The notes under the pieces were generated by a model. The model saw nothing but the letters and a program-made list of their open reading frames with translations. It did not search any database and was not told the origin of the DNA. Made by a program: the position numbers and the translations under genes. A stretch of 64,000 nucleotides of DNA from Vibrio sinaloensis DSM 21326 (lineage in GTDB: Bacteria > Pseudomonadota > Gammaproteobacteria > Enterobacterales > Vibrionaceae), in NCBI RefSeq assembly GCF_000189275.1, contig NZ_AEVT01000018.1, positions 1 to 64,000 on the forward strand. Direction: 5' to 3'. Position 1 is the first letter of the stretch. Each line of letters begins with the position of its first letter. Shown here one piece after another: positions 17,839 to 27,572 of this stretch.

Positions 17839-18621
17839 ATGGAACAACGACTTTCAAAGGACTGGACAAACATTGAGTGGGTATTGACCGATGTTGACGA
17901 TACCCTCACTTGGCAAGGGAAACTTCCACCAGAAACCTTGCTTGCTCTGAATTCACTTAAGCAGCGCGGTATCAAGGTAATTGCCGTCACGGGGGCTTGT
18001 GCGGGGTGGTGTGATCATATCGCTCAACTATGGCCTGTTGATGCCGTGCTCGGTGAGAACGGCGCTTTCACCTTAGAGAAAAGTGAGAAAGGTATCCGCT
18101 TATCCAGTGCGGTGCCACTCGATACCATGCGCGCTCAGCAAGCTCAACTAAAGCAGAAAATTGAACCGTTACTCGCCCAGTATCACGATGTGGGTTTAAC
18201 TCTAGATCAAGCATACCGTTTGTGCGAAGTCGCCATAGACATTGGCCAAAACCGCGAGCCGCTTGCCCCTGAATTAGTCGAACAGATTGTCAGTCAAATT
18301 CATCAATTCGGTGCCCATGCCACCGCAAGTTCGATTCATATCAATGCTTGGTATGGTGATCACTCAAAACGCAATAGTGCCTTTGCTTACCTGCGCTCAA
18401 AAGGGTTAAGTGACCAGCAAATTTTAGACACTTGTTGTTATGTCGGGGATTCACTTAACGACCAACAAATGTTTGAAACCTTACCCTTCACTGTTGGTGT
18501 GCAGAACATCGAACACTACTGGCAGCGGTTACAACACAAACCCAGCACCGTGATGAGCCAGCCGGGAGGCTACGGCTTTGCCGAATTTAGTCAGCAGTTG
18601 CTCGCTCTGAAAAACCCGTAA
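17839..18621 (+). CDS. HAD-family hydrolase, Cof/sucrose-phosphatase-like (HAD-IIB)
   Basis: A 260-residue hydrolase. Motif I is WVLTDVDDTLTW (Asp pair near residues 18-20), motif II Thr is in VIAVTGACAGWC, and motif IV reads CYVGDSLNDQQMFE near residue 200. The large alpha/beta cap between motifs II and III (about residues 70-180) is that of the IIB class, which includes sugar-phosphate phosphatases. A Cys-containing GACAGWCD segment after motif II is shared with mannosyl-3-phosphoglycerate phosphatase-like proteins. The substrate is unknown. It is divergent from mdtL. Confidence 0.8.
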   Translation: MEQRLSKDWTNIEWVLTDVDDTLTWQGKLPPETLLALNSLKQRGIKVIAVTGACAGWCDHIAQLWPVDAVLGENGAFTLEKSEKGIRLSSAVPLDTMRAQQAQLKQKIEPLLAQYHDVGLTLDQAYRLCEVAIDIGQNREPLAPELVEQIVSQIHQFGAHATASSIHINAWYGDHSKRNSAFAYLRSKGLSDQQILDTCCYVGDSLNDQQMFETLPFTVGVQNIEHYWQRLQHKPSTVMSQPGGYGFAEFSQQLLALKNP

Positions 18622-18757
18622 TACATTTGGATTCACATCACGCATAACAACCGAGATCTCAGTTTGAAGTTTGATTTCGTTTCGCCTTCTACCCTGACTT
18701 CTCCACGCACTATACTTAAAGGAGAAACAACGAGGCAGAGATTCCAAGGAGGCTAGC

Positions 18758-18931
18758 ATGGACTTTACGGAAAAACTCAGATTACGGGGTAAAGCGGAAG
18801 AGGATATGTATTTTGCTCGGCTTGATCGCGAGTTGATCGATGCCATGCATAACAACCCTGATTGGCAAGAACGGCACCCGACCGAACAGCCGGAAGATGA
18901 TGTAAAGTTTGTCGACACTTTGACCAAATAG
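18758..18931 (+). CDS. Small charged protein, 57 residues
   Basis: A short frame with a perfect ribosome site (AAGGAGG six bases before the ATG) encodes a 57-residue, charged, mostly helical soluble protein that starts MDFTEKLRLRGKAEEDMYFA and ends KFVDTLTK. It is too short for most gene calls. The codon use and ribosome site suggest a real gene; I believe similar small proteins occur in other vibrios but could not check. Function unknown. Confidence 0.65.
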   Translation: MDFTEKLRLRGKAEEDMYFARLDRELIDAMHNNPDWQERHPTEQPEDDVKFVDTLTK

Positions 18932-18976
18932 CCTTTTGACAAACTAGCGTAAATATCGGCAAGGCAAAGAAAGCTC

Positions 18977-18999
18977 GGCAGGAGTTTTGCCCTCCTGCC
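18977..18999. terminator. Hairpin after the small gene
   Basis: GGCAGGAG and CTCCTGCC form an 8-bp GC-rich stem with a 7-base loop, between two convergent small genes. No clear T-run follows, so termination is likely but not certain. Confidence 0.55.
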
Positions 19000-19041
19000 C
19001 TGCTTATTCGTTTGCCTGTAATCAAGTAAACGACATGTACG

Positions 19042-19230
19042 TCACTTATCGAGTAGCGTCATACGTCTGTCTTCATCACTGAGGTAAAGATGCGCCTGAG
19101 CTTGGTCTATCAACACGATGGCTGAAAGTGGACTCACTAAATGGATCTCTCCTTTCTGATAAGGCACTGGTACATCCCACGGGTTGTTTTGATACATCCC
19201 TTTCTCATCAAACTGAATCAGAACATCCAT
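19042..19230 (-). CDS. Small protein, 62 residues, unknown function
   Basis: A 62-residue protein beginning MDVLIQFDEKGMYQNNPWDV, with GGAGG six bases before its ATG on the minus strand. It has a mixed beta-like composition, several prolines and no membrane helix or cysteine. I do not recognise it. It is convergent with the other small gene at 18758. Confidence 0.6.
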   Translation of the reverse strand: MDVLIQFDEKGMYQNNPWDVPVPYQKGEIHLVSPLSAIVLIDQAQAHLYLSDEDRRMTLLDK

Positions 19231-19309
19231 GCTTACCTCCGAACCACATTAAGCACCTCTAAAGTTTAGTTCGAAATTGACACTTTTATTAGTTAAGCAA
19301 GACAAAACA

Positions 19310-19344
19310 GTCACCATTGAAACAAGTTTTGCTTCAGTGGTGAC
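19310..19344 (-). terminator. Terminator of the MFS gene
   Basis: GTCACC-A-TTGAA and TTCA-GTGGTGAC form a long imperfect stem; on the minus strand TGTTTTG follows, just after the MFS stop at 19353. Confidence 0.6.
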
Positions 19345-19352
19345 CAATTCCA

Positions 19353-20549
19353 TCAAGATGTCGAGACAAATTCCTGTGTTAATTCAGGCTGTTGTCGCTT
19401 GTCTAATCGACCACTCCAGCGAGTCAGAATCAAGGCTAAAATAACGATCAATGCGCCCGCCCAAGGGGTGTGCATTAATCCGGCTTGAGACACAATCATA
19501 CCGCCGCCCCAAGAGCCTAGAGCGATACCGACGTTAAACGCGGCAATATTGAGACCCGACGCCACATCAACCGCATCGGGCGTGTATTGCTCTGCCAGTT
19601 TAACCACATAGACCTGCAAGCCCGGAACGTTGCCGAACGCGAAAGCTCCCCAAACTAAGATTGTCGCCACCGCGGCAATAGGATGAAAAGCGGTCAGGTT
19701 GAACACAAACAGTACCAGCGCAAGACCAGTAAAAATCACCGTCAGAGCTTTGATTGGCCCTAGAGTATCGGCCATTTTTCCACCCCATATGTTGCCGATC
19801 GCGACAGACACGCCATAGACCAACATGATCAAGCCAATAGCGCTAGAGCTAAAGCCCGTTTGCTGCTCTAAGATAGGAGCAAGAAAAGTAAACGCAGTAA
19901 ACGTTCCACCATAACCTAGCGCGGTAATGGCATACACCAATAATAAACGAGGCTGAGTCAGCACTTTGAGCTGTGAAGAAAGCTTGGCTGCCGGTGGCTG
20001 CTTAAGATTATTCGGCACCAGCAAAGCGCTACCAATCCAAGCAATCAAACCAAGAACAGCAACAATAAGGAACGTGGCTTGCCAACCAAATGTCTGGCCG
20101 ATGTAAGTCCCTAGAGGCACACCCGTAACCAATGCGACCGTTAAGCCAGTAAACATAATCGCGATGGCGCTCGCCGCTTTATCTTTATCAACCAATCCAG
20201 TGGCAATCGTCGAACCAATGGAGAAAAACACCCCGTGAGCAAGGCCTGTCAGTATTCGGGCCAATACCAAGGTGTTGTATCCTGGCGCCTGCCACGCCAG
20301 CAAGTTCCCCAGCACAAATAGCGCCATAACCGCCAACAACACATGTTTGCGATTCCATTTTCCGGTCAAAGCCGTGAGCACTGGCGCGCCAACCGCGACG
20401 CCTAATGCATACAAGCTGACTAACAAGCCAGCAGAAGGGAGAGAAACTCCTAGATCACTCGCCATGGTAGGGATCAACCCTACAATAACAAATTCTGTCG
20501 TACCGATAGCAAAGGCGCTGAGCGTCAATGCAAAAAGGGCTAAAGGCAT
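19353..20549 (-). CDS. MFS transporter, AraJ/YdhP type
   Basis: A 398-residue, 12-helix inner-membrane transporter. The first helix FALTLSAFAIGTTEFVIVGL and the loop GKWNRKHVLLA (motif A position), together with LARILTGLAHGVFFSIG, match the AraJ/YdhP/PbuE-like group of sugar, purine or drug effluxers. The substrate cannot be told. It is divergent from a LysR gene (20736) across 186 bases, which is the typical regulator-target arrangement. Confidence 0.87.
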   Translation of the reverse strand: MPLALFALTLSAFAIGTTEFVIVGLIPTMASDLGVSLPSAGLLVSLYALGVAVGAPVLTALTGKWNRKHVLLAVMALFVLGNLLAWQAPGYNTLVLARILTGLAHGVFFSIGSTIATGLVDKDKAASAIAIMFTGLTVALVTGVPLGTYIGQTFGWQATFLIVAVLGLIAWIGSALLVPNNLKQPPAAKLSSQLKVLTQPRLLLVYAITALGYGGTFTAFTFLAPILEQQTGFSSSAIGLIMLVYGVSVAIGNIWGGKMADTLGPIKALTVIFTGLALVLFVFNLTAFHPIAAVATILVWGAFAFGNVPGLQVYVVKLAEQYTPDAVDVASGLNIAAFNVGIALGSWGGGMIVSQAGLMHTPWAGALIVILALILTRWSGRLDKRQQPELTQEFVSTS

Positions 20550-20735
20550 AGTAAATACTCGCTATCATTTCGTTAAACACTATCCGTTCAATGTTTTTCT
20601 GATCGGATGGTGAGCTGCAATGGCGGCATTATGCCTATTTCTTTTGTTGCTAAAATCCGCTATTTTTACAAATGATTTTTGCGAAAAATAATAGTAATTA
20701 AATGCTATATCATCAGTTAGTACAAAGGAATCACC

Positions 20736-21617
20736 ATGCTGACTCGCTCAGATGATCTGGAAATATTATTGGCAGTGGTTGATAGTGGTGGCTTCTCTGC
20801 CGCAGCGGAAACACTCGATATTCAAGTCGCTCGCGTTTCACGAGCGGTAAGTAAAGTTGAAAAGCAGCTCGGTGTTTCTATCCTTAACCGCACCACTCGC
20901 CGTATTGAATTGACTGATGAAGGCCGTCAGTTTGTTGAAGCCATTCGTGTTGGACTCGGCCAAATACAGCAAGCAGAAGAGGAGATCATTTCGCGCGGAG
21001 AACGCCCTCAAGGGCGTTTAAGAGTCGATGCCGCTAGCCCTTTCGTATTTCACCAGTTAGTCCCTTTAATTGGTGACTTTCAAAAGCAATACCCAGATAT
21101 CGAGCTCGAACTCTCTTCCAACGAAGGATTTGTTGATCTGTTGGAAAAGAAAACCGATCTGGCGATTCGTATTGGCCAGTTAAATGATTCCACATTGCAT
21201 GCTAGGCCGCTGGGGCGAAGCCCACTCTATTTCGTTGCGGCGCCAAGCTACCTAGCTAAGCGAGGCCTACCCCAGCAGACCACTGACCTAACGCATCATG
21301 ACACTATTGGCTTTATCGGCCCTAAGGTTCTCAATCAGTGGCCGCTAAAAGGATTTACCCACTTGCAACCTTCACTAACATCTAGTAACGGCGAAACCGT
21401 TCGCCAACTGGCACTTGCGGGTCATGGTATTGCTTGTTTGTCGGGTTTTATGGTCAAAAAAGATATCGAGGAGGGGCGCTTAATGTCATTGCTAGAAAAT
21501 GACAAACTCACTCATAGTGGCAGGGAACAAGTCAACGCGGTGTATTACAAATCATCCAACGTCGCGCGAAGGATTTCCGCGTTTATTGATTTTATTCAGC
21601 CGAAACTCTCCCTGTAG
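20736..21617 (+). CDS. LysR-family regulator, divergent from MFS gene
   Basis: A 293-residue LysR protein. The winged helix covers residues 1-60 (LEILLAVVDSGGFSAAAETL, then SRAVSKVEKQLGVSILNRTT), and the ligand-binding domain follows (RLRVDAASPFVFHQLVPLIG). It belongs to the large group of LysR proteins that control divergent oxidoreductase or efflux genes, and probably controls the MFS gene at 19353. The ATG has AAAGGA nine bases upstream. Confidence 0.88.
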   Translation: MLTRSDDLEILLAVVDSGGFSAAAETLDIQVARVSRAVSKVEKQLGVSILNRTTRRIELTDEGRQFVEAIRVGLGQIQQAEEEIISRGERPQGRLRVDAASPFVFHQLVPLIGDFQKQYPDIELELSSNEGFVDLLEKKTDLAIRIGQLNDSTLHARPLGRSPLYFVAAPSYLAKRGLPQQTTDLTHHDTIGFIGPKVLNQWPLKGFTHLQPSLTSSNGETVRQLALAGHGIACLSGFMVKKDIEEGRLMSLLENDKLTHSGREQVNAVYYKSSNVARRISAFIDFIQPKLSL

Positions 21618-21703
21618 CCCAAGTAACCACTGCTAGGCCAACATAGTAACAAGCCCTAACGGTTTATTTAGGACTTGAGAAGAGTCGATGTAAAGTGAAA
21701 AAC

Positions 21704-21967
21704 TTAAAGCAGAACTGACGCTTCAAGTAAATAGTTCACCTGATGAGTTAAACCAGGAAAACCTTCACTTAAGATCTTGTAGCGAGAATCGATCGAATCG
21801 GTTAATCCAACTCGGCTGAATGTTTCTAATGTATCGACGGGTGTGCTGGTAATCGATTGTTTTAACGGACAAAGATCGACTTTGTTCGCTCGCTCTACCT
21901 TTGACAGTGCATCGACAATAGATTGTAAATCGAGTGCTGATTGCTTCATATTGCTCATGAGGTTCAT
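21704..21967 (-). CDS. Small hypothetical protein
   Basis: An unrecognised protein of about 87 residues from the ATG at 21967; ATGs at 21958 and 21949 are alternatives, and none has a clear ribosome site. The longer open frame (to 22060) adds a basic, unlikely N-terminus. The protein is mainly helical with SALDLQSIVDALSKVERANK and a C-terminus ending YLLEASVLL. It lies between a LysR gene and the phospholipase-like gene, on the opposite strand to both. Confidence 0.45.
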   Translation of the reverse strand: MNLMSNMKQSALDLQSIVDALSKVERANKVDLCPLKQSITSTPVDTLETFSRVGLTDSIDSRYKILSEGFPGLTHQVNYLLEASVLL

Positions 21968-22195
21968 TTTGATAATGACTATTATTTGGCGACGATAGTA
22001 ATTGACTTGCACATCCCGTGACGTGATTTTAATCAATGAAGCACGTATTAATGCCATCATTCCGCGAGCTTAATTTCTCAGCAACAGAGTAGACATAGGG
22101 CTCGCGGTGGGCACCTACTTAAGAGGCTGATTCTGTTATACTGAGATAACTCACTGTTTTTCTTTTCGTAAACTGCATCATCAAGGATGGTTTTA

Positions 22196-23725
22196 ATGCT
22201 CAAGCTGCCACGCTTAGTTTCCCACGTATGTATCATTGGCCTACTTTCTGGCTGTGGCTCGCTGCCCGAGCAAATCACCCATTCAACGTTACCCCCCGTT
22301 TCGCCAATGGAAACCCCATTATCGACGCTAAGTGACCGCTATTGGTCCGACAAATCAGAGCCTGCAAGCGCTGTTTTCTTGCAGGAGTCGGGCTGGGATG
22401 CCCTGGCGCAACGTTTGGCGTTGGTCGAGTCTGCGCAGCAGTCGATTGATATTCAATATTACATCTGGAACTCTGATCGCTCAGGAACTTACCTCGCCAG
22501 TCGCTTATGGGCTGCCGCGGATAGAGGGGTTCGCGTTCGAGTAATGTTGGATGACATCAACCTCAATCAGCGAGAGCCATTACTTATCGCGCTAAACTCA
22601 CACCCTAACGTCGAAATTCGTGTTTTTAACCCAATCCCTACTCGTCGTGGCGTCGCCAAGTGGCTTAACGTACTGGGTGATTTCTCACGCCTCAATCGCC
22701 GCATGCATAATAAGTCCTTTACTGTCGACGGGGCCTTCTCAATCGTCGGTGGTCGCAACATTGGCGATGAGTACTTTGATCTGTCCGATGAAATCAACTT
22801 CCGCGATCGCGATGTATTGGCGATGGGGCGTGTTGTGAAAGAGGTTCAAACTGGATTCGATGTCTACTGGGACAGTCGCTGGTCGTACCCTGTCGACCTA
22901 CTTGGCGACGATGAAGACATTGCTCTCACTGAGCTAGAGCAAGCGTTGCCACCACGCTACTTAGACTATCCGGCGTTACCGACACAAGCCGGGCAAGCGC
23001 AGCAGTTGTTGGATGACGTAATCAAGCGAATGGAGAATGTCAAAGCCCGTTATGTGTACGATCAGCCAGTTCCTGCCGATGAAAGTAACACCAGTGAACC
23101 AAAGACCACAGCGAAATACCTCAGCCAGTTAGCCAGCGAGTCAGGCACGCAAGTCTTGTTAGAATCGGCCTATTTGGTTTTTGACGATCGCCAATTGGAT
23201 AACTGGCAAACTCTGAATGAAAACGGCGTCACCGTAAAGGCGCTCACCAACTCAATGGCCTCTAACGATCTGGTGACCAACCATTCCGCCTACGCGGGAA
23301 GACGCCAAGACATGTTAGAGCACGGAATTGAGCTGTTTGAACTGATGCCAGAAGCAAAAGTTTGTCTAGAGTCGACAAAGGATCAATCCAAGTGCGCACC
23401 GCAAACGGCTTACGGCTTACATTCAAAAGCAGCAGTGTTTGACCAAAACATCGCCGCAATCGGATCATTTAACTTCAATTTGCGTTCCACTTACCTAAAC
23501 AGTGAGTCCTTACTCATTATAGACAGCCCGGTTGTTGCTCAAGCACTGTCAGATGACATCACTGAAGCAATGAGTGCGCAGAACAGTTGGCAGCTCGAGT
23601 TGGAAGATGGCGACGTGTATTGGCATTCCGGTGAACAAAGCTTTGATAAAGAGCCGAATACGAGCAAATGGCGACGCTTCCAGTCTTCATTTCTCCAGTT
23701 ACTACCGATAGAGAAATACCTCTGA
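22196..23725 (+). CDS. Phospholipase D-family lipoprotein, ClsC-like
   Basis: A 509-residue member of the phospholipase D superfamily. It starts with a lipoprotein signal (IIGLLSGCGS, with Cys near residue 20) and carries two HKD motifs: MHNKSFTVDGAFSIVGGRN near residue 174 and LHSKAAVFDQNIAAIGSFN near residue 410. This layout is that of ClsC/YmdC-type cardiolipin synthases and related envelope phosphatidyltransferases. I chose the ATG at 22196, with AAGGA eight bases upstream, over the one at 22187. It is a single gene sharing a bidirectional terminator with the phn operon. Confidence 0.85.
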   Translation: MLKLPRLVSHVCIIGLLSGCGSLPEQITHSTLPPVSPMETPLSTLSDRYWSDKSEPASAVFLQESGWDALAQRLALVESAQQSIDIQYYIWNSDRSGTYLASRLWAAADRGVRVRVMLDDINLNQREPLLIALNSHPNVEIRVFNPIPTRRGVAKWLNVLGDFSRLNRRMHNKSFTVDGAFSIVGGRNIGDEYFDLSDEINFRDRDVLAMGRVVKEVQTGFDVYWDSRWSYPVDLLGDDEDIALTELEQALPPRYLDYPALPTQAGQAQQLLDDVIKRMENVKARYVYDQPVPADESNTSEPKTTAKYLSQLASESGTQVLLESAYLVFDDRQLDNWQTLNENGVTVKALTNSMASNDLVTNHSAYAGRRQDMLEHGIELFELMPEAKVCLESTKDQSKCAPQTAYGLHSKAAVFDQNIAAIGSFNFNLRSTYLNSESLLIIDSPVVAQALSDDITEAMSAQNSWQLELEDGDVYWHSGEQSFDKEPNTSKWRRFQSSFLQLLPIEKYL

Positions 23726-23755
23726 GTCGGTTTAGGTGGCAAACCATCTAGCCAC

Positions 23756-23786
23756 AAAAAAAGGCAGGAAAATCCTGCCTTTTTTA
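23756..23786. terminator. Bidirectional terminator
   Basis: AAGGCAGGA and TCCTGCCTT form a 9-bp stem with a 3-base loop, flanked by A-runs on the left and T-runs on the right. It ends both the phospholipase D-like gene and the phn operon. Confidence 0.92.
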
Positions 23787-23798
23787 GTTTATGTCGAT

Positions 23799-24602
23799 TT
23801 AGATCAGCTTTTTACGGACATGGACAACCAGCGCTTCAGCCAGAACCACCACCGCAAAAATGCTCACTAGCACCATCGATACTTTCTGCCATTCGAACAG
23901 ATTCTGCGCATCGTTGAGTACAACACCAATACCACCGGCACCCACCAAGCCGAGTACCGCTGACTCACGCACGTTGATGTCCCAGCGGAACAAAACAATC
24001 GAGAAGAACGCAGGCATCACTTGTGGCCAATAACCCTTAAGTAAGATGCTCATCCATGAAGCGCCTGTCGCCTTGAGCGCCTCAATCGTCCCCATGTTAA
24101 CTTCTGCGATCGCTTCCGCGAGCAGTTTGCCAACAAAACCGACACTGCGAACCGCTATCGCCATGATGCCCGCTAACACACCTGGGCCAAACAATGCGAT
24201 GAAAAGCAGAGCCCAAACCAACGAGTTGACAGAACGTGACGACACCAAGAAGAACTGAGCAATCCAATTCAGTGTTTTGCTTGGGGTAATGTTCGGCGCA
24301 TTCAATAACGCCAAAGGAATAGCCAAAATTAGGGTAAACAGGGTACCCAAAGTCGCAATGTGTAAGGTCTCGATCAGCGCAGCATGGATCGTTTCAGGGT
24401 AGAAGGCATAATCCAGCGGTACCATTCGACCAAACATATCAGCAAACTGAGCTGGGGCATCGTAGAGGAATTCCGGAATGATCTCGACCGTCTGCCAAGA
24501 CCAAACAATTGCCGATACAAAGCAAAGATAAGCGGCGAATCTAGCCAAACGTTCATTAAACGTAAAACGTTGCCATTCTCTATCAATAGAAGCCGTCGTC
24601 AT
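23799..24602 (-). CDS. phnE: Phosphonate-type ABC transporter permease (second)
   Basis: A 267-residue inner-membrane permease with about six helices. The cytoplasmic loop EAIAEVNMGTIEALKATGASWM contacts the ATPase (EAA motif), and DINVRESAVLGLVGAGGIG is the conserved block of PhnE proteins. Its start overlaps the stop of the first permease by one base (TAATG), so translation is coupled. It is the last gene of phnD-phnC-phnE-phnE. Confidence 0.9.
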   Translation of the reverse strand: MTTASIDREWQRFTFNERLARFAAYLCFVSAIVWSWQTVEIIPEFLYDAPAQFADMFGRMVPLDYAFYPETIHAALIETLHIATLGTLFTLILAIPLALLNAPNITPSKTLNWIAQFFLVSSRSVNSLVWALLFIALFGPGVLAGIMAIAVRSVGFVGKLLAEAIAEVNMGTIEALKATGASWMSILLKGYWPQVMPAFFSIVLFRWDINVRESAVLGLVGAGGIGVVLNDAQNLFEWQKVSMVLVSIFAVVVLAEALVVHVRKKLI

Positions 24603-25402
24603 TAGAAAATTCTCCTTACTACGTTAGACAAGAACTCACCAACTAAGATAAGCGCGATGATGGTGATTAAGATCGCTGCAACAAAGTCATAATCAAAACG
24701 TTGGAAGGCCGAGAACAAGGTGCCCCCCAAACCACCCGCGCCCACGATGCCGACCATAGTCGAGTTACGTAAGTTCGAGTCTAACTGGTAGCTAGCAAAA
24801 CCGATGAAACGGGTAAATACTTGCGGCATCACTGCAAACAAAATCACGCTCACAAAGTTCGCTCCTGTGGCGCGAATGGCCTCGACTTGCTTGAAAGATA
24901 TCTCTTCAATTGCTTCTGCAAACAGTTTGGCGATAAAGCCAATGGAGGCGAAAACCAGAGTGAGAATACCAGCTAAGGCACCAAAGCCCACCGCCTTCAC
25001 GAACAAGATAGCAATGATCACTGGGTGGAACGAACGGCACAACGCGATAAAGCCACGCACTGGGGTCGATACAATCGATGGCATCATGTTTCTTGCCGCA
25101 AGCAGGCCAAGAAACAGTGAAATTACAATGCCGAAAAAGCTTGAAATAATCGCGATTTGCAAACTTTCCGCTAAGCCACTTAACAGTAGATTAGAGCGAG
25201 AAAAATCCGGCGGAAACATGCGTGAAAGTAATCGCTCACTTTCACCAAAACCGATAACAAGTCGATCAAAACTGAGGTTTAGAGTCGAGAAACTGTAGAA
25301 CAGGTAACCGATCACAGCGGCTACACCTAAGCGACTCATCCAAGACGCTTTGAACGGATTCTCAACATTTATTGAAGATGAAGAAGTGCTTAGTCCAGCC
25401 AT
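24602..25402 (-). CDS. phnE: Phosphonate-type ABC transporter permease (first)
   Basis: A 266-residue permease, homologous to the following gene; the pair probably forms a heterodimeric channel. It has the EAA loop [20 protein letters not shown] and the block [20 protein letters not shown]. The N-terminal 25 residues are cytoplasmic and serine-rich. It overlaps the end of phnC by 13 bases. Duplicated permeases of this sort are common in PhnCDE-type systems for phosphonates, phosphite or related phospho-compounds. Confidence 0.9.
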   Translation of the reverse strand: MAGLSTSSSSINVENPFKASWMSRLGVAAVIGYLFYSFSTLNLSFDRLVIGFGESERLLSRMFPPDFSRSNLLLSGLAESLQIAIISSFFGIVISLFLGLLAARNMMPSIVSTPVRGFIALCRSFHPVIIAILFVKAVGFGALAGILTLVFASIGFIAKLFAEAIEEISFKQVEAIRATGANFVSVILFAVMPQVFTRFIGFASYQLDSNLRNSTMVGIVGAGGLGGTLFSAFQRFDYDFVAAILITIIALILVGEFLSNVVRRIF

Positions 25403-26175
25403 GATTCACCTCCGTAAATGATCTTCAGATCGTCTTCACTGATGCCTTCAGGGCTGCCATCGTAGTGCACTTTCCCGTTACACATACCGATGATGCGATT
25501 GGCAAAACGCTTGGCTAGGTTCACATCGTGGATATTAACCAGCACTGGGATCTGCTTGTCTTTAGCAAAGGTTTCCATCAGTTCCATGATTTCAACGGCG
25601 GTTTTCGGGTCAAGCGATGACGTTGGCTCATCTGCTAGCAGAATATAGGGGTCTTGCATTACCGCACGAGCGATACCGACACGTTGACGCTGACCACCAG
25701 ACAAGCTGTCTGCTCGTTGGTTAGCAAAGTCTTGTAGGCCAACAAACTCAAGCAATTCAAATGCTTTTTGCAAATCTTCTTTTGAGTAGTTACGACGCCA
25801 AGCATTCCATGAAGACATGTAACCTAAGCGGCCACTTAGTACATTCTCGATAACGGTTAGGCGTTCAACCAAGTTGTACTCTTGGAATACCATGCCGATA
25901 TGACGACGTTGTTTGCGCAGTGCCTGACCATGCAGTTTAGTCAGGTCTTCACCTTCAAAGAGAATCTCACCGCTGGTTGGATCGTTGAGTCGGTTAATAC
26001 AACGTAACAAGGTACTTTTACCCGTACCTGATGGGCCAATGATGGCGATAATTCCGGGCTGATCAATGTCGATATCAATGCCTTTAAGGATTGGCTTGCC
26101 TGCCACGTATTCATGAAAAAGGTTATTGATCTTTATTCCGTCGTACTTAGTTCCGTCACAGTTTGCTACGGCCAT
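25390..26175 (-). CDS. phnC: Phosphonate-type ABC transporter ATPase
   Basis: A 261-residue ABC ATPase. Walker [14 protein letters not shown], the Q-loop region [13 protein letters not shown], the signature [15 protein letters not shown], Walker [13 protein letters not shown] and the H-loop VNIHDVNLA are all intact. [20 protein letters not shown] is typical of PhnC. I chose the ATG at 26175, with AAGGA eight bases before it and the usual PhnC length; the open frame extends 23 residues further. It energises the two permeases downstream. Confidence 0.92.
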   Translation of the reverse strand: MAVANCDGTKYDGIKINNLFHEYVAGKPILKGIDIDIDQPGIIAIIGPSGTGKSTLLRCINRLNDPTSGEILFEGEDLTKLHGQALRKQRRHIGMVFQEYNLVERLTVIENVLSGRLGYMSSWNAWRRNYSKEDLQKAFELLEFVGLQDFANQRADSLSGGQRQRVGIARAVMQDPYILLADEPTSSLDPKTAVEIMELMETFAKDKQIPVLVNIHDVNLAKRFANRIIGMCNGKVHYDGSPEGISEDDLKIIYGGESWLD

Positions 26176-26278
26176 ACTACTATTCCTTGTTTTTGTTTTA
26201 ATATGCGCAAATTTAGGGTGTACGATGCCCTGCGCCCTACACACAGGACACCGTACTTCTGGCGTTGTTAGAGGAGAA

Positions 26279-27319
26279 TTATTGGTTTGTTGCTTGTTTC
26301 GCTAGCTCTGCTGCTTTTTTCTTCGCGCGTTTCGCCGCGTCTTTTTCAGCAAGCTTCTTCAGACCAGCTTTGGTGTAAGCCGTGCCTGTCGCGTGTGCGA
26401 TGTCGCGGATTACCGACCAGTCTTCTTGGTAAGTAATTGGTGAGAATCGGTCTGCCCCTTTGAAGGCTTCGCTCATTTCTGGAGTGAAACGGTAGCTAAA
26501 GAAAGCTTCGTTGATTTTCTCTACCAGTTCAGGTTTTAGGTTGTACGCGTAACCAAATGCCGATGTTGGAAAACGAGGGCTACGGTAGATGATTTTCAGA
26601 TCGGCTGCGTCAACACGACCTGCAGCCACCATGCGATCATAAACGTCTGATGCAACAGGCGCGGCATCGTAGTCACCGTTGTAAACGCCTAGGATAGATT
26701 GGTCATGCTTACCTGAGTAAAGCACTTTGTAATCTTCATCTGGTGTTAGGCCTTGAGCTGGGAACAGAGCTCGTGGTGCAAGGTTACCCGAGTTAGAAGA
26801 TGCAGAAGTGTGAGCAACGCGCTTGCCTTTCAGATCAGCCATTTCGTTGATTCCACTGTCTTTACGAACGATGGTGATTAGGTTGTAGCCTTGGAAGCCC
26901 GCTTCATCGCCTTTCACGGCAATCGGTACGTAGCCTGCTAAGTTCACTGCGTAGCCTGTAGGGCCAGTCGAGAAACCAGCGACATGAAGACGACCTGAAC
27001 GCATCGCTTCCACTTGAGCAGAGTTGGAGTGAACAGTGTAGTAGATAACCTTTTTGCCCGTGATTTTACTTAGGTGAGCTTGGAAATCCGCAAAGGCATC
27101 TTTATACAGCGCAGGGTCTTCTACTGGCGTGTATGTGAAAACTAAGGTGCTTGGGTCAATCCACTCATTGGCATCTTTTGGTGCATCCGCCACCAAATCT
27201 TGGTTTTCATCACAATATCTGTCGTCCAGAACCCCACGGTTAGCACACTCACTTGCCATAGCCATTGAAGGTAGCAGCAAAGAGCCAGCGATTAACAATC
27301 CTTTTACACTGTTTTTCAT
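26279..27319 (-). CDS. phnD: Phosphonate-type substrate-binding protein
   Basis: A 346-residue periplasmic binding protein with a Sec signal peptide ([20 protein letters not shown], cut near residue 22). The PhnD-like core has [39 protein letters not shown] and the ligand-loop segment [18 protein letters not shown], where Ser/Thr residues usually hold the phosphonate or phosphate group. The C-terminal 25 residues are an unusual Lys/Ala-rich tail. It is the first gene of the operon and is preceded by a sigma-54 promoter and paired 18-base repeats. The true ligand is unknown. Confidence 0.88.
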   Translation of the reverse strand: MKNSVKGLLIAGSLLLPSMAMASECANRGVLDDRYCDENQDLVADAPKDANEWIDPSTLVFTYTPVEDPALYKDAFADFQAHLSKITGKKVIYYTVHSNSAQVEAMRSGRLHVAGFSTGPTGYAVNLAGYVPIAVKGDEAGFQGYNLITIVRKDSGINEMADLKGKRVAHTSASSNSGNLAPRALFPAQGLTPDEDYKVLYSGKHDQSILGVYNGDYDAAPVASDVYDRMVAAGRVDAADLKIIYRSPRFPTSAFGYAYNLKPELVEKINEAFFSYRFTPEMSEAFKGADRFSPITYQEDWSVIRDIAHATGTAYTKAGLKKLAEKDAAKRAKKKAAELAKQATNQ

Positions 27320-27365
27320 ATTAGAACCTTACATTCACGTTATTGTTGATATTCACAGCTCTTAT

Positions 27366-27381
27366 AGCAGGCAACGTGCCA
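27366..27381 (-). promoter_or_regulatory. Sigma-54 promoter of phnD operon
   Basis: The minus strand reads TGGCACGTTGCCTGCT, with GG and GC 12 bases apart as in the -24/-12 consensus TGGCAC-N5-TTGC. It lies about 47 bases before the phnD start. An almost identical element precedes the phosphodiesterase gene, and a sigma-54 activator is encoded in the same locus. Confidence 0.85.
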
Positions 27382-27438
27382 AAAATTATATCCTTAAATT
27401 TCAATCACTTAAAACAACTCACTTGTCCAGCAAACTTG

Positions 27439-27456
27439 TTTGGGTCATTTGTGTCC
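27439..27456 (-). repeat. 18-base element, proximal copy (candidate activator site)
   Basis: The plus strand reads TTTGGGTCATTTGTGTCC. It is identical to 27473-27490 and lies 57 bases upstream of the sigma-54 promoter, within the usual range for an enhancer site. Confidence 0.65.
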
Positions 27457-27472
27457 AGCGTATTACAAGCCA

Positions 27473-27490
27473 TTTGGGTCATTTGTGTCC
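27473..27490 (-). repeat. 18-base element, distal copy (candidate activator site)
   Basis: This is an exact direct repeat of 27439-27456, 34 bases further from the promoter. Tandem sites are typical for sigma-54 activators, which act as oligomers. Confidence 0.65.
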
Positions 27491-27506
27491 CATGAAATTT
27501 GTGATC

Positions 27507-27530
27507 TAAAAAAGGGCCCGAAAGCCCTTG
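27507..27530 (-). terminator. Terminator of the phosphodiesterase gene
   Basis: AAGGGC and GCCCTT form a 6-bp stem with a 6-base loop and a T-run on the minus strand. It separates the phosphodiesterase transcript from the phnD operon. Confidence 0.8.
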
Positions 27531-27572
27531 TTTAGTGACAGTAATACTGGTCTAAAAACTGCTAAACCGGAA

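Noticed and set aside
27439..27490. CRISPR-like repeats
   Set aside because: There are only two copies, 34 bases apart, placed at the expected distance of activator sites; no cas genes are present.
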